Position numbers and translations under genes: made by a program. The notes beneath the pieces were generated by a model. That model was not told the origin of the DNA and did not search any database. It was given only the letters and a program-made list of their open reading frames with translations. DNA of 8,578 nt, taken from an uncultured bacterium. GTDB lineage: Bacteria > Bacillota > Clostridia > Lachnospirales > Lachnospiraceae. The stretch covers positions 1 through 8,578 of the forward strand of contig CALFUE010000058.1 in the NCBI GenBank assembly GCA_937916345.1. The letters run 5' to 3'. Of the stretch, positions 1 through 5,913 are shown one piece after another. Numbering within the stretch: the first letter of the stretch is position 1; the number at the start of each line of letters is the position of its first letter.

Positions 1-24
1 TGAAAAGAGCGGAAAAGCAAAAAG

Positions 25-40
25 TTATGTTATAACATAA
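25..40. repeat. Perfect 16-bp AT-rich palindrome at the broken end of the LeuC-like gene
   Basis: TTATGTTATAACATAA reads the same on both strands. On the minus strand it contains the last codons and the TAA stop of the truncated large-subunit gene, and it is followed by CTTTTTGCTTTTC. It could be an operator-like protein-binding site, a recombination or insertion junction, or a weak terminator (an AT-only stem with no loop, followed by a short T run). It could also be chance. The sequence shows only the symmetry and its coincidence with the point where LeuC similarity stops. Confidence 0.55.
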
Positions 41-1046
41 AGATTCCGTTAAGAATTTCCTTTGCAAAAGGAACCACGAGAAAGCGAACATTTTCCGCAA
101 CTCTTTTTCCTTTTATGATGGAGGCTCCCACTCTCAGGTCCTCTATGCGTCCGTTGTTGCAGGATCCTAAAAATGCCTCGTCTATCTTTACTCCCTTCAC
201 ATCCCGGATCGGCGCGATATTATCCACAAAATGCGGCTTTGCCACAACCGGCTCAATCTCAGACAGATCTATATCAAATACCTTTTCATATTTCGCATCG
301 GCATCCGGCGCAGCGTCAAATAACACATCCCGCCCGTGCGCCGTCAGATAATCCCTCGCAACATCATCCACCGCCATGAGGGCAGTTTTTGCCCCCGCCT
401 CGACACAGAGATTACATATGGACATACGCCCGCTCATATCTATGGATGACAAGCCGTCGCCGCCAAACTCCATAGCCTTGTATCCGGATCCGGAGGCGGA
501 GATGCGGCCTATGATGGTGAGTATCAGATCTCTCGGACTGACTCCCTCATTTAGCCTGCCGTGAAGATTAAAGCGCAATGTCTCCGGCACCAGAAGCCAC
601 GACTCCCCCGTCACCATGGCATAGAGGTAATCTGTGCACCCCACTCCCGTTCCGAAGGCTCCGAGGGCACCGTACGCGCAAGTGTGTGAATCTGCACCGA
701 ATATCAGCTGCCCGGGACGGACGAATTTTTCCATCATCACCTGATGGCAAACTCCCTCCCCCTCAAAAAATGTGATATGATGCTCCTTCGCAAAGTCTCG
801 CATCTTTTTGTGAGCCGCGGCGGTCTTAGGCGAATCCGAGGGGATGTTGTGATCCACGATCCAAACGAGCCTGCCCGCGTCGGCAATCCTTTTATGTCTC
901 AGTTTTTCATACATATCTATGGTGAGATGAGTCGTGCCGTCATTGCTCATCAAAAGATCGAGAGATACCGTATAGATATCTCCCGCTTTGACCTCTTTCT
1001 CTCCGGCAGCTCTGGCTATTATCTTTTCCGCCATTGTCATTCCCAT
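30..1046 (-). pseudogene. Truncated LeuC-type large subunit of a 3-isopropylmalate dehydratase/homoaconitase-family hydro-lyase
   Basis: This is the catalytic large subunit of an aconitase-superfamily dehydratase, which uses a [4Fe-4S] cluster to isomerise or hydrate a 2-hydroxy acid such as isopropylmalate, homocitrate, citramalate or dimethylmalate. The N-terminus MGMTMAEKI is typical of LeuC. Other family signatures are VDHNIPSD (residues 64-71), GADSHTCAYGALGAFGTG (117-134) and the first cluster-ligand motif GSCNNGR (294-300, Cys296). The family is usually about 420 residues in its short form. This copy ends at 338, just after VVPFAKE, so the C-terminal part with the GCGPC-like pair of cluster cysteines is missing. 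The reading frame is otherwise clean. The stop lies in a 16-bp palindrome and none of the three frames in the remaining 29 bases resumes the family sequence. The start is the ATG at 1046; the nearest Shine-Dalgarno-like AAAGGA is an unusually long 17 nt upstream. It follows the small-subunit gene by 48 bp. It is probably a broken gene; an assembly or strain-level rearrangement is the alternative. The exact substrate cannot be told. Confidence 0.8.
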
Positions 1047-1094
1047 AATATAAGCACCGTTTATCCTTTCTGAAAATCGGATCAGACATATCCT

Positions 1095-1565
1095 CTAATC
1101 CCTGTCAAGAGACGCCAGAAGACCTCCGGTATTCAGTATCTCCTGCATCTTCGGAGAAAGCTTTGTGGCCGGGTAGACAGTATCTCCCACTGTAATTTGA
1201 CCCGCCGTCATATCAACTATGGCCTCATCTCCTGTATTGACACTGTCGTAAATATCCTCGCAGATCATCACCGGAAGTCCGATATTTATAGCGTTTCTAA
1301 AGAAGATCCTGGCAAAGGACTTTGCGACTACCACACCTACTCCAAGGCTTTTTAACACAGCCGGAGCCTGCTCTCTGGATGAGCCGCAGCCAAAATTTAT
1401 ATCTGCCAACACTATGTCTCCCGGTCTGACATTTTTTGCGAAATTCCCGTCCAGGGATTCAAAGGTATGCTCCTTCATCTCATCGATCCCGGGAAAAAGC
1501 AGATATTGAGATGCTATGATCTGATCGGTATCCACATCTTTGCCAAATTTGAAAATCTTTCCCAT
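1095..1565 (-). CDS. LeuD-type small subunit of an aconitase-family hydro-lyase (3-isopropylmalate dehydratase-like)
   Basis: At 156 residues this matches the short LeuD/homoaconitase small-subunit family, the swivelling domain that closes over the large subunit's active site and helps choose the substrate. Signatures are FGKDVDTDQIIASQYL (residues 7-22), NFGCGSSREQAP (57-68) and AKSFARIFFRNAINIGLP (81-98). The substrate-recognition loop after DVDTDQII reads YLLF (21-24). It matches neither the YLNT-type loop common in bacterial LeuD nor the YLRT-type loop of archaeal homoaconitase, as far as I recall them, so isopropylmalate, homocitrate, citramalate or 2,3-dimethylmalate all remain possible. 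The start is the ATG at 1565, one base after the hydrolase stop. The ribosome binding site AAGGA lies inside that upstream gene, 8 nt away, which suggests translational coupling. The gene precedes its large-subunit partner, the reverse of a standard leuC-leuD order. The protein itself looks intact. Confidence 0.88.
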   Translation of the reverse strand: MGKIFKFGKDVDTDQIIASQYLLFPGIDEMKEHTFESLDGNFAKNVRPGDIVLADINFGCGSSREQAPAVLKSLGVGVVVAKSFARIFFRNAINIGLPVMICEDIYDSVNTGDEAIVDMTAGQITVGDTVYPATKLSPKMQEILNTGGLLASLDRD

Positions 1566-1566
1566 T

Positions 1567-2397
1567 TTATTTTTCCTTTATGAAATCAACAGTCTGCATT
1601 GCAGTGATATATATCTGCTCAAGGCCGTAGAGAGCAGTCTCTCCGTCCCCTGACTGCTGACCGTACAAACCGAAGCCCGAGTGATTTCCGCCCTCGATGA
1701 CATACTCCACTGCTCCTTCGGGCCAAAGCTCTTTTGCGGAATCATACCCTTCACGGTTAATGACCTTATCCTCAGAGCCTATTATCGACAGATATCTGAA
1801 ACCAGCGGGAAGCGGCTCAGTCCCATAGGCAGCCAGCCCGACGAATCCCTTCAGACCGTTTTCCATACCGTACCTGGAAGAAAAGAATTCAGCCATAGCT
1901 CCTCCGAGAGAGTGCCCACCCACATAATACTCATCATATTGATATTTTTCAATGACCTCCGCTGCTTTCATACGACCAAGCATTGCCATGTGCAGCGGCA
2001 TGTCCACAGCCACACAGTCCACACCCCTCTCGGCAATATTTGAGAGCAGCGGAGCATACGCAGCCGTATCAACGCTGGCACCCGGATAAAAAATGTAAAG
2101 GGCATTCTCCCCATATCCATCATAAAATGTCAGGCCATTATCCTGCGCAACCTTCACATTTACATTTCCATCCAAAAACGCAACCGCTTCCTGTGTGGCG
2201 CGATAATAGGTATTGAAATACACGACAGCGCCGACTAGAAATATGACAAGAAATGTCACAATAAAGGTCAATACCTTTCCTCTGCCCGAGAGCCGTCCCG
2301 ATCCATTTGGGACACCTGCCCTGTTTACTATATTAACTACTGCGACCGCGAATATAATACTGGCCAATCCCGCAGTCAACGGGGTTAATGGACCCAT
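1567..2397 (-). CDS. Membrane-anchored alpha/beta hydrolase
   Basis: This 276-residue protein has two N-terminal hydrophobic segments (about 5-24 and 42-61) joined by a short polar, glycine-rich linker, followed by an alpha/beta hydrolase domain. The domain shows a strand and oxyanion region YIFYPGASVD (101-110), a nucleophile elbow GGHSLGG (160-166, Ser163), a likely acid Asp210 in IIGSEDKV and a likely catalytic His239 in EGGNHSGFG, so the triad appears complete. It resembles the small Abhydrolase_5-type serine hydrolases; the substrate is unknown. If the second segment is the anchor, the catalytic domain probably faces outside the cell, but topology is inferred. The start is the ATG at 2397, with AAGGAG 6 nt upstream overlapping the end of lgt. 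The gene lies 3 bp after lgt and 1 bp before the LeuD-like gene, so it is an internal operon member. No link between its activity and its neighbours is evident. Confidence 0.85.
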   Translation of the reverse strand: MGPLTPLTAGLASIIFAVAVVNIVNRAGVPNGSGRLSGRGKVLTFIVTFLVIFLVGAVVYFNTYYRATQEAVAFLDGNVNVKVAQDNGLTFYDGYGENALYIFYPGASVDTAAYAPLLSNIAERGVDCVAVDMPLHMAMLGRMKAAEVIEKYQYDEYYVGGHSLGGAMAEFFSSRYGMENGLKGFVGLAAYGTEPLPAGFRYLSIIGSEDKVINREGYDSAKELWPEGAVEYVIEGGNHSGFGLYGQQSGDGETALYGLEQIYITAMQTVDFIKEK

Positions 2398-2400
2398 ATG

Positions 2401-3279
2401 CTACTCCTTATCTTCTGTAATATTTTTAATTGCCTTTCGCCGCAATATGATAATCATTACAAGTGCAAACACAAATGTGACTGCCGCAACTATCATTGAG
2501 ACCGGGATGTTTAAGCCCCAGGTCTTTAACTGATCTGTCCTGATCCACTCTATGAAAAACCTTCCAAGGCCGTACCCCGCCAGATAGAACAAAAATACCT
2601 CGCCGTCAAACTTCTTTTTGTGTCTGACGATTGTGAGCATCAGTATCAACACCAAAAGGTTCCAGAGTGATTCATAGAGAAATGTGGGATGAGCCTGAAT
2701 ATAGGTCACTCCGTTGATCTCCACCAGATTTTCCATCTGGAGCTGCGACACATCTTCACTTCTTACCGCAGACAGCGGCAGCTGCATCGCAAACAGACTG
2801 TCCGTGTACTCTCCGAATACCTCTCTGTTGAAAAAATTTCCCCAGCGCCCTATGATCTGCCCGGTGATAAGTCCCAGAACAGCGGTGTCAAACACAAGAG
2901 GCCACGACAGCTTTTTTATATGGCAATAGATAAATGCCGTGGCCACAGCTCCGATCACAGCGCCATACATAGCGATGCCACCCTGTCTCAGATTAAATAT
3001 ATCCAGGATATTATCCTTGTAGCGATCCCACGAAAAGATCACATAATAGATCCTGGCACAGATAACTGAAAAGATAACGCCGAAGAATGCGATATCATAA
3101 TAATGCTCTTCCTTCTGACCTGTCCTCTTTACCTCTGATAACGCAACAAAAAGCCCTCCCAGTATTCCGAGGGCCATTGTTATTCCATACATTGCTATCG
3201 TGAAGCCGAATAAATCAAAGCTTTTTATAACATAGTCAAGATTTATCCCCAGATGGGGAAAATTAATATTATAATCCAT
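2401..3279 (-). CDS. lgt: Prolipoprotein diacylglyceryl transferase
   Basis: Lgt transfers a diacylglyceryl group from phosphatidylglycerol to the lipobox cysteine of prolipoproteins, the first step of bacterial lipoprotein maturation, in the cytoplasmic membrane. At 292 residues the length is normal. The Lgt signature GRWGNFFNRE is at 144-153, with the conserved Arg145, Asn148, Asn151 and Glu153. Other family motifs are RQGGIAMYGAVIG (98-110), HPTFLYES (197-204) and GRFFIEWIRTD (239-249). Hydrophobic segments recur through the protein (roughly 20-48, 61-83, 103-118, 127-143, 204-218, 227-243, 257-279), as expected for a polytopic enzyme. In the RQGG motif the position that is His in E. coli Lgt is Tyr105 here; I believe Tyr is common in Clostridia. 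The ATG at 3279 shares its last-transcribed neighbour base with the thrS TGA (TGATG), and AGGAGGAG at 3291-3298 serves as ribosome binding site, so translation is probably coupled to thrS. Confidence 0.97.
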   Translation of the reverse strand: MDYNINFPHLGINLDYVIKSFDLFGFTIAMYGITMALGILGGLFVALSEVKRTGQKEEHYYDIAFFGVIFSVICARIYYVIFSWDRYKDNILDIFNLRQGGIAMYGAVIGAVATAFIYCHIKKLSWPLVFDTAVLGLITGQIIGRWGNFFNREVFGEYTDSLFAMQLPLSAVRSEDVSQLQMENLVEINGVTYIQAHPTFLYESLWNLLVLILMLTIVRHKKKFDGEVFLFYLAGYGLGRFFIEWIRTDQLKTWGLNIPVSMIVAAVTFVFALVMIIILRRKAIKNITEDKE

Positions 3280-5339
3280 CAGGACTTACTCTCCTCCTGC
3301 TTAATCTCCTCTCTGATGGCCTTTGTGCGTATTTCCTCATCAAGAGCATTGATAAACTCATCCAGTGGCTTTACGCCCTCATCGCCGGCAAAGCGGCTTC
3401 TGACGGACACAGTCCTGTTCTTCTCCTCATCCGCGCCCACAACCACCATATAGGGAATCCTGTTGAGCCTGGCCTCTCTGATCTTGAATCCGATCTTCTC
3501 AGGGCGGGAGTCCACCGTGACATCCACATTGTGTGCTCTGAACTCCTTAAATACTTTCTTTGCATAGTCTGAATATTTGTCGGAGATGGGCAGTATGCGC
3601 ACCTGTTCCGGGCAGAGCCAGGTGGGAAGCTTTCCGGCGTAATGCTCGATGAGCCATGCCAGCGTCCTCTCGTAGCAGCCCATGGAAGTCCTGTGAATGA
3701 TGTACGGACGGCGCTTGTCACCGTTCTCATCGATATAATACATGTCATATCTCTCAGACAAAAACATATCCAGCTGTATCGTTATCATGGTGTCTTCCTT
3801 GCCGTAGACATTTTTTGCCTGGATATCCAGCTTCGGACCGTAAAACGCTGCCTCTCCATCTGCCTCGGTATACTCCAGTCCGATGTCGTCCAGTATCTCT
3901 CTCATAGCTCCCTGAACCCTGTCCCAGTCCTCTGCAGTTCCCAGGTACTTGTCCGGATTCTTCGGATCCCACTTGCTCATCCTGTACCACACATCACCCT
4001 CCAGACCAAGGGTCGTCAGCGTGTACTTCGCCAATTTGACACAGTTCTTGAATTCGTCAGCGATCTGCTCCGGAGTGCACACCAGATGTCCCTCAGAGAT
4101 CGTGAACTGACGCACTCTCGTGAGACCATGCATCTCACCGGAATCCTCGTTTCTGAAGAGAGTACTGGTCTCGCCCATTCGATAGGGAAGATCCCTGTAA
4201 CTGTGCTGTTTTGCCTTATATACGAAATACTGGAAGGGACATGTCATGGGACGCATCGCCATGACCTCTCTTCCGTTACGATCCAGATAAACCTTGTCAG
4301 AGGCGTTTTTCATGGCATAAGCAGGATCGCTGTAGAGCTTCTGATCCTCTATCGCTTCCTCCTCACTCATCAGATCGTCATTTAATACGAACATACCGTC
4401 CTTGTAGTGAAACCAGTGGTCCGAAAGCTTGTAAAGATTTGATTTTGCCATAAAGGGAGTACGGGTTCTGACATAACCCCACTCGTAATCCTCAAGATCC
4501 TCGATCCAACGCTGGAGCTTCTGGATGATCTTTGTTCCCTTAGGCATAATAAGCGGCAGCCCCTGTCCTATGACATCTACCGTGGTAAATATCTCCATCT
4601 CGCGGCCAAGTCTGTTGTGGTCGCGCATCCCTGCCTCCTCGAGTCTGGTGAGGTAGGCCTTCAGATCGTCCTTTTTATCGAAGGCGCTTCCGTAGATACG
4701 CTGCAGCCTGGCCTTTGATGAATCTCCGCGCCAGTAAGCCATGGAGCTCGAAGTAAGCTTGAAGGCCTTCACACCTTTTACGCTCATAAGGTGAGGTCCC
4801 GCACACAAATCAACAAAACCACCCTGATCGTAGAAGGATATCTCAGCGCCCTCGGGGAGATCCTCTATGAGCTCAACCTTGTATGGCTCATTTCTGTCCT
4901 GCATGAATTTTATCGCCTCATCCCTCGGCAGGGTGAAACGCGTGATCTCATGTCCCTCTTTTATGATCTTTGCCATCTCCGCCTCAATGGCATCCAGATC
5001 CTCTCTTGAAAATGGCTTTGAGTCAAAATCATAGTAGAAACCGTCCTCGATTGCCGGTCCTATCGTTACCTTTGCCTCGGGGAAGAGTCTTTTTACGGCC
5101 TCAGCCATTACATGGCTCGCTGTATGTCTGATAACCCTTAAACCCTCTGGGTCTTTCGCTGTAATTATATTTAAATTCACATCCGAATCGATCATGGTAC
5201 GAAGATCCACGATCTCTCCATTTACCTCAGCGGCACAGGCAGCACGCCCGAGTCCCTCGCTGATATCCATCGCTATATCTATCGCTCTCATGCTCTTTGA
5301 GTATGCCTTTACCGAGCCGTCCTTTAATTTAATCTTCAT
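3279..5339 (-). CDS. thrS: Threonyl-tRNA synthetase
   Basis: This class II synthetase charges tRNA-Thr with threonine and edits mischarged serine. Numbered from the chosen start it has 686 residues. Domains are TGS (about 1-62), the editing domain with HTASH (72-76) and CAGPH (179-183), the class II catalytic core with motif 2 near TLFRNE (393-398) and motif 3 with ER (557-558), and an anticodon-binding domain from about 580 to the end. Expected zinc ligands are Cys367 in MTCPF, His418 in SEGH and His549 in IHRTSMG. The usual length is about 640; most of the excess is an insertion of roughly 45 residues (about 318-362) between YKDGMF and MAMRPMTCP. I chose the ATG at 5339 because MKIKLKDGS starts the TGS domain and GGGAG lies 9 nt upstream; an in-frame TTG at 5387 would add 16 residues reaching back into the SEC-C gene. 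No T-box leader can fit in the 2-bp gap upstream, so expression depends on upstream transcription. Confidence 0.97.
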   Translation of the reverse strand: MKIKLKDGSVKAYSKSMRAIDIAMDISEGLGRAACAAEVNGEIVDLRTMIDSDVNLNIITAKDPEGLRVIRHTASHVMAEAVKRLFPEAKVTIGPAIEDGFYYDFDSKPFSREDLDAIEAEMAKIIKEGHEITRFTLPRDEAIKFMQDRNEPYKVELIEDLPEGAEISFYDQGGFVDLCAGPHLMSVKGVKAFKLTSSSMAYWRGDSSKARLQRIYGSAFDKKDDLKAYLTRLEEAGMRDHNRLGREMEIFTTVDVIGQGLPLIMPKGTKIIQKLQRWIEDLEDYEWGYVRTRTPFMAKSNLYKLSDHWFHYKDGMFVLNDDLMSEEEAIEDQKLYSDPAYAMKNASDKVYLDRNGREVMAMRPMTCPFQYFVYKAKQHSYRDLPYRMGETSTLFRNEDSGEMHGLTRVRQFTISEGHLVCTPEQIADEFKNCVKLAKYTLTTLGLEGDVWYRMSKWDPKNPDKYLGTAEDWDRVQGAMREILDDIGLEYTEADGEAAFYGPKLDIQAKNVYGKEDTMITIQLDMFLSERYDMYYIDENGDKRRPYIIHRTSMGCYERTLAWLIEHYAGKLPTWLCPEQVRILPISDKYSDYAKKVFKEFRAHNVDVTVDSRPEKIGFKIREARLNRIPYMVVVGADEEKNRTVSVRSRFAGDEGVKPLDEFINALDEEIRTKAIREEIKQEESKS

Positions 5340-5341
5340 GA

Positions 5342-5848
5342 TCATAATCTCCCGCAGCACTGCTTGTATTTTTTTCCGGATCCGCAAGGACAGGGATCGT
5401 TTCTTCCTACCTTTTTCTCCCCGCGCTTTACTGTACCTGACTTCTTCTGCTCCAGATAGAGCTCACGGCGCTTTTCCTCATCGAATATATCCTTCCATTG
5501 GGGAAGATCGTAGAGCCAGTCAGCCCTGGCGTCCACCATGTTCTTGTAAAGCTTCTCCTTGTCAAATTTCAGGGATACCTCCGTATCCTCCTCCATCGTC
5601 TCAATGGGGTTCGGTGTGACGAGGGATTCATTTATTCCATCCAAAAAGCCGGTCATATAGAAGGTGTCAAGACCGAACTTGTCGGCCAACTCCTTTACTG
5701 TGCCTTTTACCTCAGTATCGGGATCGTCGAGGAGCTTTTCATATATACCTTTCTCCATAAGGAAATAATCTCTCCAGAATCTCTGGATCTTTCCTTTGTC
5801 TGCTGTATCATCGTATGCAACTTTTTTCCATTCATCCAATAATGCCAT
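5342..5848 (-). CDS. SEC-C motif zinc-binding protein
   Basis: This 168-residue protein ends in a SEC-C zinc-binding motif, GRNDPCPCGSGKKYKQCC, with ligands Cys153, Cys155, Cys164 and Cys165. The same motif ends SecA, where it binds zinc and contacts SecB and the ribosome, and it also tags many otherwise unrelated proteins. The first 140 residues are mostly charged and probably helical (KWKD- and Glu/Lys-rich, with Trp at 8, 25, 110 and 117) and match no enzyme family I recognise, although close relatives appear to be common in Lachnospiraceae. No signal peptide or membrane segment is visible, so it should be cytoplasmic. The start is the ATG at 5848 with GAGAGGG just upstream. The gene follows rqcH by 65 bp and precedes thrS by 2 bp. 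Its place between two translation genes suggests, without proving, a ribosome-related or chaperone-like role. Confidence 0.9.
   Translation of the reverse strand: MALLDEWKKVAYDDTADKGKIQRFWRDYFLMEKGIYEKLLDDPDTEVKGTVKELADKFGLDTFYMTGFLDGINESLVTPNPIETMEEDTEVSLKFDKEKLYKNMVDARADWLYDLPQWKDIFDEEKRRELYLEQKKSGTVKRGEKKVGRNDPCPCGSGKKYKQCCGRL
5349..5353 (-). promoter_or_regulatory. Ribosome binding site that sets the thrS start
   Basis: GGGAG on the minus strand is 9 nt before the ATG at 5339 and lies inside the end of the SEC-C gene. It favours that ATG over the in-frame ATG at 5345, which it precedes by only 3 nt, and over the far-upstream TTG at 5387. The SEC-C stop TGA (5344-5342) sits between this site and the thrS start, the arrangement expected for translational coupling. 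Confidence 0.7.
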
Positions 5849-5913
5849 CTCAAAATCCCTCTCTGTGCGATCATTTTGTCTTAATGGGCATTCCCGCCCT
5901 CAAGCGTTTAATG

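Noticed and set aside
25..40. Resemblance of TTATGTTA/TAACATAA to the XerD half-site of dif
   Set aside because: In dif the CATAA and TTATG ends face each other across a 6-bp centre. Here the half-sites point the other way and abut with no spacer, so the architecture is wrong.
1047..1094. A small ORF starting ATGTCTGATCCG between the small- and large-subunit genes
   Set aside because: Its AGAGG is only 2 nt from the ATG, too close for a ribosome binding site, and the frame runs into the large-subunit gene as a shadow with no recognisable sequence.
3642..4385. Long plus-strand open frame of 247 codons opposite thrS
   Set aside because: It is antisense to a clearly functional thrS, resembles no family I know and is best explained as a shadow of the coding frame on the other strand.
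5340..5387. Longer thrS start at TTG 5387, adding MRIRKKIQAVLREIMI
   Set aside because: The added residues lie before the TGS domain, would overlap the SEC-C motif of the upstream gene, and an ATG with a good ribosome binding site exists at 5339.
5849..5913. Possible terminator or promoter between rqcH and the SEC-C gene (GGGC-GGGAAT-GCCC stem; TTGAGG-like -35)
   Set aside because: The stem is only 4 bp with no T run after it, and no good -10 hexamer lies at the right distance from the -35-like sequence.
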